DNA of 64,000 nt from positions 18,652 to 82,651 of the forward strand of contig NZ_AWEZ01000060.1 of the NCBI RefSeq assembly GCF_000468755.1. The letters are read 5' to 3'. Below the pieces are notes generated by a model. It made no database searches. It saw only the letters and a program-made list of their open reading frames with translations, and had not been told where the DNA came from. The translations under genes and the position numbers were made by a program. Of this stretch, positions 44,633 to 54,074 are shown piece by piece; position 1 is the stretch's first letter, and every line of letters begins with the position of its first letter. This DNA is from Olsenella profusa F0195 (GTDB lineage Bacteria > Actinomycetota > Coriobacteriia > Coriobacteriales > Atopobiaceae).

Positions 44633-45997
44633 GTGGCCAAGAAATCCGCCTCCGCAGCATCCACCCTCCCCGACAGGCTCCAGGGCGTCGCCGATACGCT
44701 GATACAGCAATCCGCATCCAACGGCCACAAGGTGAGTGAGGATGACATCCAGATCGCCCTTGCCGACATCGATGTCGATGACGAGGAGCTGTCCGCTCTC
44801 TACGACCAGGTCCGTGCCAAGGGCGTGGAGATCACCAGCGAGGTCGAGAGCCAAGACGATGCCACAGGCCCCTCAGACGAGGATGACCTCGAAGGTTCGG
44901 ACGACCTCGATGACGATCAGGGGCTCGCTGACGACGAGGAGGACGTCCGTCGCAACGAGGCGCGCGAGGAGGCCCGCGCGGCCAACGAGATCCTGCGCAG
45001 CACATCCAAGAACAAGCAGCGCAAGCGCTCCAGCCGTGCCCGTGCCCGTCGCACGGACGCCTCCACCGTCATGCTCACGGGCGACCCCGTGCGCATGTAC
45101 CTCAAGGAGATCGGCAAGGTCGACCTGCTGACCGCCTCCGAGGAGGTCCATCTGGCCATGAAGATCGAGGCGGGCACCGAGGCCGCCGACAAGCTCGAGG
45201 CCGCCGAGGATGGCGAGATCGAGCTCACCCGTGCCGAGCAGCGGCGCCTCATGCGCATCGAACAGGTGGGCCTCGAGGCCAAGCAGGCCCTCATCAGCGC
45301 CAACCTGCGTCTGACCGTCTCCATTGCCAAGCGCTATGTTGGCCGTGGCATGCTCTTCCTCGACCTCATCCAAGAGGGCAACCTCGGTCTCATCCGCGCG
45401 GTCGAGAAGTTCGACTACACCAAGGGCTTCAAGTTCTCGACGTATGCCACGTGGTGGATTCGCCAGGCCATCACGCGTGCCATCGCCGACCAGGCACGCA
45501 CCATCCGCATCCCCGTGCACATGGTGGAGACCATCAACAAGCTCGTGCGCGTCCAGCGCCAGCTCCTCCAGGAGCTGGGTCGCGACCCCACGCCCGAGGA
45601 GATCGGTGAGGAGATGGGCATCACGGCCGATCGCGTGCGCGAGATCCAGAAGATCAGCCAAGAGCCCGTCTCGCTCGAGACGCCCATCGGCGAGGAGGAG
45701 GACTCCCAGCTGGGTGACTTCATCGAGGACTCCACGGCCGTGGCCCCCCCAGAGGCGGCGAGCGACTCCATGCTGCGCGAACAGCTTGAGCAGGTGCTCG
45801 ATGGCCTGGCGGATCGCGAGCGCAAGGTCATCAGGTTCCGCTTTGGGCTTGAGGACGGCCATCCGCGCACGCTCGAGGAGGTCGGTCGCGAGTTTGGCGT
45901 CACGCGCGAGCGCATTCGCCAGATCGAGAGCAAGACGCTCGCAAAGCTGCGTCACCCGTCCCGCTCCGGCCGCCTCAAGGACTTCATGGAGGACTAG
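44633..45997 (+). CDS. rpoD: Primary RNA polymerase sigma factor RpoD
   Basis: The 454-residue sigma-70 factor has region 1.1-like N-terminus, an acidic stretch with basic follow-up (about 70-140), region 1.2 ([16 protein letters not shown]), region 2 ([37 protein letters not shown]), region 3 and region 4 ([23 protein letters not shown]). A GTG start follows AAAGGAAAC. It should recognise the TTGACA/TATAAT promoters listed here. Confidence 0.96.
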   Translation: MAKKSASAASTLPDRLQGVADTLIQQSASNGHKVSEDDIQIALADIDVDDEELSALYDQVRAKGVEITSEVESQDDATGPSDEDDLEGSDDLDDDQGLADDEEDVRRNEAREEARAANEILRSTSKNKQRKRSSRARARRTDASTVMLTGDPVRMYLKEIGKVDLLTASEEVHLAMKIEAGTEAADKLEAAEDGEIELTRAEQRRLMRIEQVGLEAKQALISANLRLTVSIAKRYVGRGMLFLDLIQEGNLGLIRAVEKFDYTKGFKFSTYATWWIRQAITRAIADQARTIRIPVHMVETINKLVRVQRQLLQELGRDPTPEEIGEEMGITADRVREIQKISQEPVSLETPIGEEEDSQLGDFIEDSTAVAPPEAASDSMLREQLEQVLDGLADRERKVIRFRFGLEDGHPRTLEEVGREFGVTRERIRQIESKTLAKLRHPSRSGRLKDFMED

Positions 45998-46042
45998 TGC
46001 CGCCCTCACATGCAGATGCCACGAGGAAGTCGTACACCATGA

Positions 46043-46077
46043 GGAGTCGTATGCAATTGCATACGACTCCCTTTTTA
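46043..46077 (+). terminator. rpoD terminator
   Basis: GGAGTCGTATGCAA and TTGCATACGACTCC form a 28-bp perfect palindrome, followed by CTTTTTAC. It is a strong intrinsic terminator 46 bp after rpoD. Confidence 0.85.
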
Positions 46078-46204
46078 CAAATGTGCAGGTAAAAGACTTG
46101 TTGAGAGAAATCCGTATGATTATATCGTTAGAATTCAAACAAGATAATGCGAACGACTTATACGGGAGACCCACGTGAGAGACATGCATGGAGCGTTTGG
46201 AATG

Positions 46205-46228
46205 AAAAAAGACGGCCGAAGCCGTCTT
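46205..46228 (-). terminator. tRNA-Asn terminator
   Basis: On the minus strand AAGACGGC and GCCGTCTT pair around TTCG, followed by a run of T residues. It lies 8 bp beyond the tRNA-Asn 3' end. Confidence 0.85.
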
Positions 46229-46236
46229 GAAGTCTC

Positions 46237-46311
46237 TGGCTCCCCGGGCAGGATTCGAACCTGCGACACGCTGATTAACAGTCAGCTGCGCTACCGCTGC
46301 GCCACCGGGGA
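46237..46311 (-). tRNA. tRNA-Asn (anticodon GUU)
   Basis: The 75-nt tRNA has acceptor TCCCCGG/CCGGGGA, an anticodon loop CTGTTAA closed by GCTGA/TCAGC giving GTT, a T arm GCAGG-TTCGAAT-CCTGC, and an encoded 3' CCA. The promoter and terminator are both recognisable. Confidence 0.96.
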
Positions 46312-46342
46312 ATGTGTGTGGTTGTGCATCGCACGAGCAATA

Positions 46343-46370
46343 ACTATAGCGGTTCGCCGGATTCTTGCAA
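46343..46370 (-). promoter_or_regulatory. tRNA-Asn promoter
   Basis: On the minus strand TTGCAA and TATAGT are spaced by 16 bp; the start would fall about 25 bp before the tRNA 5' end. Confidence 0.7.
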
Positions 46371-46550
46371 GGAGAAATTCGGCTCCAGCGTGCGCCCTTA
46401 AAACATCCACGAGTCGCATGTGAGGGCACGGACCCGTGGCCAGTCATGTCGGGTGTCTCTATGTCTCCATGCGCCACATGGCCCACGCGTAGTCACCGCC
46501 CCCTGCTCTGACGATTGCTACCATTGCCCCAACAGTGAGGGAGAAGAAGC

Positions 46551-47198
46551 ATGGCAGATCAGGCCTCGAGGCAAAACAGAAAGCGCCTCCTCATCTCGGG
46601 GATGCTTCTTACCGGAATTTTATTGTATATGATGGTCCGGTTTTACTTTTTGTGCCTCAGTCTCCAACTAGAGTCGACAGGCTCCGTGCAGCAAACCATA
46701 GACCACCATGGGAGCTTGCTGATGGTCATGGGCGAGTTGCTCATGCTTTCGACCATTCTCTGTGGATGCACGTTCTACAACGTGCGTAAACTATATTTCC
46801 AGAACGAAAGGGTGCCGACAGGGCTTCTCGTGGTGAGCCTTGCGCTCCTGTCGATGGCATGGCTGGCCATAGTGGTGAAGACCGGCAGGCTCGTCTATCC
46901 CATCAACGGTCTGCCTGTCGTCACAGGCGACAGTCTCAAAACGACTTTGGCCGAAATCTATGCACTATGGCATGCGTGCGACATCCTGCTGGGGCTGTTC
47001 ATGATCTCCTGGTCCGGGTTGGTATCACATTCCTTTTGGAAGTACAGCGGGGCGGCTGTTGGTTTGATGCAGATGCTCTGTACATATTTCGCTCAAGGCA
47101 TGAAGCCGATCCCCTTGTCGATGGCGATCGCCCTCTCGACGATATGGTTGCTAAGACGTGGCCTGTCCAGCGTCAATGACCTCTTTCCCACCATCTGA
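46551..47198 (+). CDS. Unknown integral membrane protein
   Basis: The 215-residue protein is not recognised. It has about six hydrophobic segments (roughly 13-35, 55-76, 87-109, 136-158, 165-184 and 186-201) and short charged loops. GGGAGAAGAAG precedes the ATG, so translation is likely. It is less GC-rich than its neighbours and sits alone between tRNA-Asn and a polysaccharide-export operon. Confidence 0.7.
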   Translation: MADQASRQNRKRLLISGMLLTGILLYMMVRFYFLCLSLQLESTGSVQQTIDHHGSLLMVMGELLMLSTILCGCTFYNVRKLYFQNERVPTGLLVVSLALLSMAWLAIVVKTGRLVYPINGLPVVTGDSLKTTLAEIYALWHACDILLGLFMISWSGLVSHSFWKYSGAAVGLMQMLCTYFAQGMKPIPLSMAIALSTIWLLRRGLSSVNDLFPTI

Positions 47199-47306
47199 TT
47201 TCACAGGCCGCACGCGAGGGCACGGGCGGGCAAGAGGCGCTGTGCTACCATGATTCGAAGTGTTTCACCATGCGAGCGTTCTCGCCGAGAGGCCCACGGA
47301 GGGACT

Positions 47307-48119
47307 TTGGAAGCTACAGCGCAGATCTCCGCCAAGGATGCCTGGTATTCGTCGGGTAAGAAGGACTGGTTCATCCTCAGGCAGCTCGTTGCCAAGGACT
47401 TCAAGCTCAAGTATCGCCGCAGCGCCCTGGGCGTCGTGTGGAGCGTGCTCAACCCGCTGCTCATGATGCTCGTGCTCGTGGCGGTGTTCGGCTCCTTCAT
47501 GGCCAACCGCGACCCCGGCATCGGTAACTTCGCCGTCTACCTCATCCTGGGCAACACAGCCTTCCAGCTCATGAGCGACTCCACGACACAGGGCATGACA
47601 TCCATCATCACGGCGGCACCGCTGCTCAAGAAGGTCAAGGTCAACCGCTACGTGTTTCCCGTGCAGAAGGTCCTCTTCGCGGGCGTCAACTACGCATTCT
47701 CCATCATCGCCATCGCGCTCGTCATGGTCGTGGAGCGCACGCCCATCGGCATCACCGTCCTGCTGTGGCCCTTCGCGCTCGCTACCCTCATGATCTTCAG
47801 CATCGGCGTCTCACTGCTCCTCTCCGCGCTGTCGGTCTTCTTCCGTGATGTCATCCATCTGTGGGGCGTGGTCATCACGGCCTGGATGTACCTCACGCCG
47901 CTGTTCTACTCCATCACCATCCTGCCCGACTGGCTGCAGCGCCTGGAGACCTTCAACCCCATGTACGTCTATGTGACCTACATCCGTGAGGCCGTGCTCT
48001 ACCAGCGGGTTCCCTCCCTCGGCCTGCATCTTGCCTGCCTCGTGTTCGCCGGCTTCTTCCTGCTCGTCGGCTATCTGGTGTTCCACCGCCACGAGCACAA
48101 GTTCATCCTGTTCATCTAG
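47307..48119 (+). CDS. ABC-2 type polysaccharide/teichoic acid export permease
   Basis: The 270-residue permease has six hydrophobic helices and the family segments WFILRQLVAKDFKLKYRRS and ALGVVWSVLNPLLMM. It would form the exporter channel with the next gene (Wzm/TagG type). I prefer the TTG at 47307, which follows GGAGGGA; the open frame reaches back to an ATG at 47250 with no ribosome site. The exported glycan is unknown. Confidence 0.88.
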   Translation: MEATAQISAKDAWYSSGKKDWFILRQLVAKDFKLKYRRSALGVVWSVLNPLLMMLVLVAVFGSFMANRDPGIGNFAVYLILGNTAFQLMSDSTTQGMTSIITAAPLLKKVKVNRYVFPVQKVLFAGVNYAFSIIAIALVMVVERTPIGITVLLWPFALATLMIFSIGVSLLLSALSVFFRDVIHLWGVVITAWMYLTPLFYSITILPDWLQRLETFNPMYVYVTYIREAVLYQRVPSLGLHLACLVFAGFFLLVGYLVFHRHEHKFILFI

Positions 48120-48136
48120 CGCCCAAGGGGGCCTTC

Positions 48137-48922
48137 GTGTCCGATCAGAGCGTCCATCCCAAGCCAGAGATTCCCTCGCCCGGCGCCGAGACCATCATCG
48201 ACGTCGACGGCGTCTCGATGATCTTCAACATCGCCTCCGAACAGTTCAACTCCCTCAAGGAGTACTTCATCGCCCTCATGCGCCACGAGCTCAAGTTCAA
48301 GGAGTTCCGCGCGCTTGACCACATCAGCTTCCAGGTCAAGCGGGGAGAGGCCTTTGGCCTCGTGGGCACCAACGGATCCGGCAAGTCCACCATGCTCAAG
48401 ATCATCGCGGGGGTGCTTGAGGCCTCAAGGGGCAGCTGCACGGTCAAGGGGACCATCGCACCACTCATCGAGCTGGGCGCTGGCTTCGACATGGAGCTCA
48501 CGGCCAAGGAGAACATCTACCTCAACGGGGCGCTCCTGGGCTATCGTAGGGAGTTCATTGATGCGCACTTCCAGGACATCGTGGACTTCGCCGAGCTTCA
48601 GGACTTCATGGACATGCCGCTCAAGAACTACTCCAGCGGCATGGTCGCCCGCATCGCCTTCGCCATCGCCACCATCACCGAGCCGGACATCCTCATCGTG
48701 GACGAGACGCTCTCGGTGGGCGACTTCCTCTTCCAACAGAAGTGCGAGCGTCGCATCAAGGAGCTCGTCGATGCCGACAACGTGACGGTGCTGCTTGTGA
48801 GCCACGACATCGAGCTCGTGGAGCGCATGTGCGACCGTGTCTGCTGGATCGAGAAGGGCCACGAGCGCATGCTCGGCCCCACCGATGAGGTCTGCGCGGC
48901 ATACCGGAGCCTAGGGGAGTAG
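48137..48922 (+). CDS. ABC transporter ATP-binding protein for polysaccharide export
   Basis: The 261-residue ATPase (Wzt/TagH type) has Walker A GTNGSGKST, signature YSSGMVARIAFA, Walker B ILIVDETLSVGD and the H-loop VSHDIE. No C-terminal carbohydrate-binding domain is present, as in TagH-like short forms. GTG start after AAGGGGG. It pairs with the preceding permease. Confidence 0.92.
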   Translation: MSDQSVHPKPEIPSPGAETIIDVDGVSMIFNIASEQFNSLKEYFIALMRHELKFKEFRALDHISFQVKRGEAFGLVGTNGSGKSTMLKIIAGVLEASRGSCTVKGTIAPLIELGAGFDMELTAKENIYLNGALLGYRREFIDAHFQDIVDFAELQDFMDMPLKNYSSGMVARIAFAIATITEPDILIVDETLSVGDFLFQQKCERRIKELVDADNVTVLLVSHDIELVERMCDRVCWIEKGHERMLGPTDEVCAAYRSLGE

Positions 48923-48925
48923 GCC

Positions 48926-49996
48926 ATGCCGCGCATCTCCGTCCTCATCCCCATCTACAACGTCGAGGACTACCTTGAGGAGTGCCTATGGTCACTCCGG
49001 AGGCAGAGCTTTGGCGACTTCGAGGCGCTGTGCATCAACGACGGCTCCACCGACTCCTCGCGTGCCATCATCGAGCGCTTCTGTGGGGAGGATCGGCGCT
49101 TCCGCCTGGTGGACAAGCCCAACTCCGGCTATGGTGCCTCCATGAACCGAGGCCTTGCCGAGGCGGCCGGCGAGCTCATCGCCATCCTCGAGTCCGACGA
49201 CATCATGTATCCCATGGCACTGGGAGAGCTGACGGGTGCGCTCGATGGTCACGGTGCCGAGGTGGCCAAGGGGAGCTTCACGTTCTATTGGTCCCAGGAT
49301 GGCGGCAGGGATGTCCCTTGGGATGGCATCCCGTCCGACCTGTGCGACAGGCTGGTGGACACGCGCATCGACACGCGCATCTTCCGGCAGAAGGCCTCCA
49401 TCTGGAGCGGCCTCTATCGGCGTGACTTCCTGGATGGGCACGACATCCGCTTCCAGGAGTCCCCCGGTGCGTCCTTCCAGGACACATCCTTTGCCTTCAA
49501 GGTGTGGAGCTGTGCGGACGCCGCCACGTTCATAGAGCGGCCCATCATCCACTACCGCCAGGACCGTGAGGCGTCCTCCGTCAACTCCACGGGCAAGGCC
49601 TACGCCATCTGCGGCGAGTACGCGCATCTCGAGCGCTGGTTGGGCGAGCGGCCTGCTGACGGGCATACGGACACGCTCTGGACCGAGTTCCAGGTCTCGC
49701 GCCTGAACGCCTACCTCTGGAACCTCGACCGTCTTGACGCCGGCCTGCGGGTGGGGTTTGCCGAGCAGGCCGCCCAGGAGTTCGCGCGCAGCCGCAAGGA
49801 CGGCACGCTCGACCTCTCGCGTCTCGACGGCTGGAAGCGCCTCAACCTCGAGCGCCTCATGGCCGACCCCGCAGGCTATGTTGCCGTCCGCAACCGCTCG
49901 ACGGATGCGGGGACGGCGGACAAGCTTCGCTTCTGCCTGCGCCTCGGGGGCCTTCCCGCCCTGGTCGAGGTCCTGAGGGCAAGGCGGGGCGCATGA
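48926..49996 (+). CDS. GT2 glycosyltransferase
   Basis: The 356-residue GT-A enzyme begins MPRISVLIPIYNVEDYLEEC and has NDGSTDSSRAII and the DxD-like ESDDIM. There is no membrane span, so it works at the inner face on a lipid-linked glycan. It lies 3 bp after the exporter ATPase and overlaps the next GT2 gene by 4 bp. Confidence 0.9.
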   Translation: MPRISVLIPIYNVEDYLEECLWSLRRQSFGDFEALCINDGSTDSSRAIIERFCGEDRRFRLVDKPNSGYGASMNRGLAEAAGELIAILESDDIMYPMALGELTGALDGHGAEVAKGSFTFYWSQDGGRDVPWDGIPSDLCDRLVDTRIDTRIFRQKASIWSGLYRRDFLDGHDIRFQESPGASFQDTSFAFKVWSCADAATFIERPIIHYRQDREASSVNSTGKAYAICGEYAHLERWLGERPADGHTDTLWTEFQVSRLNAYLWNLDRLDAGLRVGFAEQAAQEFARSRKDGTLDLSRLDGWKRLNLERLMADPAGYVAVRNRSTDAGTADKLRFCLRLGGLPALVEVLRARRGA

Positions 49997-51066
49997 GCGG
50001 GCCACGCATCTCCATCATCGTCCCCGTCCACAACGCCGAGCGCACGCTGGGGAGCTGCCTCGACTCCCTGCTGGCGCAGACCTTTGGGGACATCGAGGTC
50101 ATCTGCGTCGACGATGGCTCGCAGGACGCCTCGCTGGCGCTGCTGCGAGACCGTGCCAGGCGCGAGGGCCGCGTGCGCGTGCATCACCAGGAGAACGCTG
50201 GTGTCTCCGTGGCGCGCAACGTGGGCATGCGGCTGGCACGGGGCCAGATCCTGATGTTCGTCGACGCGGATGACGAGCTGGTGAGCGAGGCCTGTGCGCG
50301 CGTGAGCGCCGTCTTCGACCGCGAGCGTCCCGAGGTGCTCACCTTTGGCCTGCGCTGTGTGCCCGCAGAGGCGGCACCGCTCAGCCTGCGCAGGGAGCTC
50401 TCCCCGCGCGCCATCACGTACGACGGCTTTGGGCCCGCCCTGCTCTTCAAGGAGCATGCGCGTCCCTATGCGTGCCGGACGGCCGTGAGCGCCTCGTTCG
50501 TGCGAAGGTGCCGCATCGGCTTCGAGCCGGGGCTGGCCCTGGGCGAGGACCAGGTCTTCTACTTCGTGGCCTACCCACTGTCCGCCAAGACCGTTCTCAT
50601 GCCCGACGAGCTCTACCTCTACACCATGAACGAGCGGTCCAAGACGCACGAGTCCCAGGCGGGGCGCGAACGTCTGCTGGCCAAGCTCGACCAGCACCTG
50701 CGTATGGTGGAGGCCATTCTGCGCGAGTGGACGGATCGCGGCCTTGCCGGCAGGTGGGATGCGGAGCTCGTGGAGTGGATCTTGGACCTGCTCATGCTGG
50801 ACGTGAGCAAGCTCCCCCCCGTCGACCAGCACCGCACCTACGCCCGTCTCGTGGAGGACCTCAGGTCCTACCTCGGGCGCGAGGACGTCGCCTCGTGCCT
50901 CGTGCGGGCCCCGTCGCGCACCTGCGCCCGCCGCATCGAGCGGGCGTCGGTGGACCCCGCCTCCAGCGCCCGCGTCTTCTCCCGCCTTGACCTGCCCGTC
51001 TTCTACCTCATGCGCCGTGGGCTCGTGCGCTGCCTCGAGCGTGTCTGGATGCGCGTCCGCACCTAG
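49993..51066 (+). CDS. GT2 glycosyltransferase
   Basis: The 357-residue enzyme has ISIIVPVHNAERTLGSCLDS, VDDGSQDAS and FVDADDELV (DxD). The C-terminal half resembles GT2 enzymes of capsule or wall polysaccharide synthesis. It is translationally coupled to the preceding GT2 and ends the operon. Confidence 0.9.
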   Translation: MSGPRISIIVPVHNAERTLGSCLDSLLAQTFGDIEVICVDDGSQDASLALLRDRARREGRVRVHHQENAGVSVARNVGMRLARGQILMFVDADDELVSEACARVSAVFDRERPEVLTFGLRCVPAEAAPLSLRRELSPRAITYDGFGPALLFKEHARPYACRTAVSASFVRRCRIGFEPGLALGEDQVFYFVAYPLSAKTVLMPDELYLYTMNERSKTHESQAGRERLLAKLDQHLRMVEAILREWTDRGLAGRWDAELVEWILDLLMLDVSKLPPVDQHRTYARLVEDLRSYLGREDVASCLVRAPSRTCARRIERASVDPASSARVFSRLDLPVFYLMRRGLVRCLERVWMRVRT

Positions 51067-51108
51067 GCACCCCCACGCCAGCCACGTTTCTTCGCCACAT
51101 GCGATTTC

Positions 51109-51139
51109 TTGCCGCGCGAGGCTCCCGCTCGTGTATAGT
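51109..51139 (+). promoter_or_regulatory. Candidate promoter of the pyr operon
   Basis: TATAGT (51134-51139) is a good -10 box; TTGCCG (51109-51114) is 19 bp upstream, which is long. The start would leave a leader of about 130 nt before pyrR. Confidence 0.45.
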
Positions 51140-51173
51140 CGTGGTGTCCTTTAAGCGTGGTACGAGATGCCCG

Positions 51174-51194
51174 CAAGGCCAGAGGAGCACTGCC
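51174..51194 (+). promoter_or_regulatory. Possible PyrR-binding RNA site in the pyr leader
   Basis: The leader contains GGCCAGAGGAGCACTGCC, close to the CCAGAGAGG loop motif known for PyrR-binding RNA, with GG...CC and CAG...CTG pairing around it. In actinobacteria PyrR is thought to act on translation of its own mRNA. Supported only by motif similarity. Confidence 0.4.
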
Positions 51195-51279
51195 CCTCAC
51201 AGAGCGAACCCTCGCTCATGCCGGTGTCTGGTATCGCGTCATCGCGCGGCTGGGCACTTCTTCTTGAGAGGGGACGCTC

Positions 51280-51861
51280 ATGGAACACGGCAGGTGTAAG
51301 GCAACCATCATGGACGGGGCCACCATGGCTCGCGTGGAGGTGCGCATCGCCCATGAGGTGATAGAGCGCAACGAGGGCTCCTCCACCATCGCCCTGGTCG
51401 GCATCATCCGCAGGGGGGAGACCCTCGCGCGCCGCCTGGCGGATGACATCGAGCGCATCGAGGGCGCACGTCCCCCCATCGGCTCCCTGGACATCAGCTT
51501 CTACCGCGATGACGTGCAGCGCGCCATCGCGCCGGTGCTGCATGCCACCAACATCCCCTTCGACATAGACAAGCGCGACATCATCCTCGTGGATGACGTG
51601 CTCTTCACGGGGCGCACCGTGCGCTCCGCCCTCAACGCCCTCATGGACTATGGCCGCCCCCAGAGCGTGCAGCTGGCCGTGATGGTGGATCGGGGCCATC
51701 GCGAGCTGCCCATACGTGCCGACTACGTGGGCAAGAACGTGCCCTCCTCACACGAGGAGGACGTGCGCGTGCTCGTGAGGGAGCTGGACGGTCGAGATGC
51801 CGTCGAGATCTGGACCGGCGACGTCACGGGTGGCGCGCGCGCCGAGGGGGGCGAGGCATAG
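51280..51861 (+). CDS. pyrR: Bifunctional pyr operon regulator / uracil phosphoribosyltransferase PyrR
   Basis: The 193-residue protein has the PRPP-binding motif ILVDDVLFTGRTVRSAL and DISFYRDDV. It senses UMP/UTP and binds the pyr leader RNA. The C-terminal extension after residue 175 is slightly longer than usual. GAGAGGGGACG precedes the ATG. It is first of the pyrimidine operon and ends one base before pyrB. Confidence 0.94.
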   Translation: MEHGRCKATIMDGATMARVEVRIAHEVIERNEGSSTIALVGIIRRGETLARRLADDIERIEGARPPIGSLDISFYRDDVQRAIAPVLHATNIPFDIDKRDIILVDDVLFTGRTVRSALNALMDYGRPQSVQLAVMVDRGHRELPIRADYVGKNVPSSHEEDVRVLVRELDGRDAVEIWTGDVTGGARAEGGEA

Positions 51862-51862
51862 G

Positions 51863-52798
51863 ATGCTCTCCGTCAGGAACCTCGTCGACACCTACAGCCT
51901 CACGGCCGATGACATCACGCAGATCCTGGACACGGCCGCCTCGTTCGAATCCATCAACAGCCGGGCCATCAAGAAGGTGCCGGCACTGCGCGGGCGCACC
52001 ATCGTGAACCTCTTCCTCGAGCCCTCCACGCGTACCAAGAGCTCCTTCGAGCTGGCCGAGAAGCGCCTGTCGGCAGACAGCCTCTCCATGGGCGGCCCCA
52101 CGAGCTCCGTGGTGAAGGGCGAGAGCCTCGCCGACACCATCCAGACCATCGACGCCATGAGCGTGGACATGTTCGTGTGCCGTGCGCGCCTGGCGGGCAC
52201 GCCGCAGAAGATCACCGAGAACACGGACGCCGTGGTCATCAATGCCGGCGACGGCAAGCACCAGCATCCCACGCAGGCCATGCTCGACCTCTACACCATG
52301 CGCAAGCACTTCGGCCACCTGGATGGCCTGAAGGTGGCCATCGTGGGCGACCTCGCGCACAGCCGCGTGTGTGGCTCGCTCGCCCCGGCACTCAAGACCA
52401 TGGGCGCCGAGGTCACGCTCGTCGGCCCCCCCGCGTTTCAGGTGGATGATCCAGACTGGTTCGACTGCCCTCAGACCGCCAGCCTCGATGGCGTCATCGA
52501 GGGGATGGACGTGGTCTATATGCTGCGCGTGCAGCTCGAGCGCATGGAGGGCGCAACGATTCCCTCCAAGCGCGAGTACAACCGCCTCTATGGCTTGGAC
52601 ATGAGGCGCGTGGGTCGCATGAGGGATGACGCGATCATCTGCCATCCCGGCCCGCTCAACCGTGGGATGGAGATCAATGCCGATGTCGCCGACTGTGCGC
52701 GCTCGCGCATCCTCGAGCAGGTGAACGCGGGCGTCCTCACGCGCATGGCCGAGATGTACCTGCTTCTGGGAGGAGAGGGCAGTGGCGTATCTGCTTAG
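51863..52798 (+). CDS. pyrB: Aspartate carbamoyltransferase catalytic subunit
   Basis: The 311-residue enzyme makes N-carbamoyl-aspartate. It has FLEPSTRTKSSFELAEKRL (carbamoyl phosphate loop), HPTQAMLDLYT and ICHPGPLNRGMEI. The ATG follows the pyrR stop by one base; no pyrI follows. The end overlaps pyrC by 17 bp. Confidence 0.95.
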   Translation: MLSVRNLVDTYSLTADDITQILDTAASFESINSRAIKKVPALRGRTIVNLFLEPSTRTKSSFELAEKRLSADSLSMGGPTSSVVKGESLADTIQTIDAMSVDMFVCRARLAGTPQKITENTDAVVINAGDGKHQHPTQAMLDLYTMRKHFGHLDGLKVAIVGDLAHSRVCGSLAPALKTMGAEVTLVGPPAFQVDDPDWFDCPQTASLDGVIEGMDVVYMLRVQLERMEGATIPSKREYNRLYGLDMRRVGRMRDDAIICHPGPLNRGMEINADVADCARSRILEQVNAGVLTRMAEMYLLLGGEGSGVSA

Positions 52799-54074
52799 GG
52801 GTGCCCATGTGGTCGACCCACAGCTCGACCTCGATGGCACCTGTGACGTCCTCATCGACGGCACCAGGATCGCGGAGGTGGGCGAGGGCCTCGAGCCGCC
52901 CGCCGACGCCGAGGTCATGGACTGTGCGGGCCGGTACCTCGTACCGGGCCTCGTGGACATGCACGTGCACTTCCGCGACCCCGGCTTCGAGTACAAGGAG
53001 ACCATCGAGACGGGCAGCCGTGCGGCGACGCACGGTGGCTTCACCGATGTCGCCACGATGCCCAACACCGACCCCGTCACCGACTCCGGGGCCGAGGTCC
53101 GCTATCAGAAGGACCATGCCCGCCAGGCCGGCCTCTGCCACGTGCGCCCCATCGGCGCCCTCACCGTGGGGGAGCGGGGCGAGGCGCTGGCCGAGATCGG
53201 CGACATGGTCATGGAGGGCGCCTGTGCCTTCTCCGATGACGGCCATGGCGTGCAGAGTGCGGGCATGATGCGCACCTGCATGGAGTACGTCTCGCAGTTC
53301 GACCGCGCGGTGCTGGCGCACTGCGAGGTCAACTCGCTCACCGCCAACGGCGTCGTCAACGAGGGGCGCGCCTCCACGCGCCTCGGCATGTTCGGCTGGC
53401 CGGCCCTGGGCGAGGAGCTGGAGATCGAGCGCGACATCGAGCTGGCCCGCCTCACGGGCTGCCCCTTCCATGTGTGCCACATCTCCACGGCCCGCGGGCT
53501 CGAGGCGGTGCGGCGCGCCAAGGAGGAGGGCCTCGCCATAACCTGCGAGGTCACGCCCCACCATCTCTTCCTCAACGAGGACGACATCACGGATCGCTAC
53601 GACACCAATCTCAAGATGAACCCGCCCCTGCGCACGTGCGAGGACATGGACGCCCTGCTCGAGGGCATCGTCGACGGTTCCATCGACTGCCTGGTGAGTG
53701 ACCACGCGCCCCATGCCCGCCACGAGAAGGAGTGCGAGTGGGAGATCGCCTCCTTCGGCATCATCGGCCTGGAGACCTCGCTGCCCCTCATGCTCACGCA
53801 CCTCGTGGGTCCCAGGCGCATGAGCTGGCAGCGTCTCATCGAGGTCATGGCGGTCAATCCCCGTCGCATCCTGCGTCTGGACGAGGTCAAGGCGCAGCGC
53901 GGCTCCGCTGCGGACCTCACGCTCATCGATCCCACGAGGAAGGTCACGATCACGGCGGGCTACTTCCAGAGCAAGTCCAAGAACTCCGCCTTCCTGGGGC
54001 GGGAGCTCATGGGTGTTGCGACGGACGTCTTCGTGGACGGTAGGCGCACGCTGGCGGACGGTGCCGTATGTTAG
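52782..54074 (+). CDS. pyrC: Dihydroorotase PyrC
   Basis: The 430-residue metal enzyme cyclises carbamoyl-aspartate. Metal ligands are in DMHVHFRDPGFEYKE (HxH) and SDHAPHARHEKE. A GTG start inside the pyrB end follows AGGAGAGGG. It is type I-like in length. The 3' end overlaps pyrK by 7 bp. Confidence 0.94.
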   Translation: MAYLLRGAHVVDPQLDLDGTCDVLIDGTRIAEVGEGLEPPADAEVMDCAGRYLVPGLVDMHVHFRDPGFEYKETIETGSRAATHGGFTDVATMPNTDPVTDSGAEVRYQKDHARQAGLCHVRPIGALTVGERGEALAEIGDMVMEGACAFSDDGHGVQSAGMMRTCMEYVSQFDRAVLAHCEVNSLTANGVVNEGRASTRLGMFGWPALGEELEIERDIELARLTGCPFHVCHISTARGLEAVRRAKEEGLAITCEVTPHHLFLNEDDITDRYDTNLKMNPPLRTCEDMDALLEGIVDGSIDCLVSDHAPHARHEKECEWEIASFGIIGLETSLPLMLTHLVGPRRMSWQRLIEVMAVNPRRILRLDEVKAQRGSAADLTLIDPTRKVTITAGYFQSKSKNSAFLGRELMGVATDVFVDGRRTLADGAVC

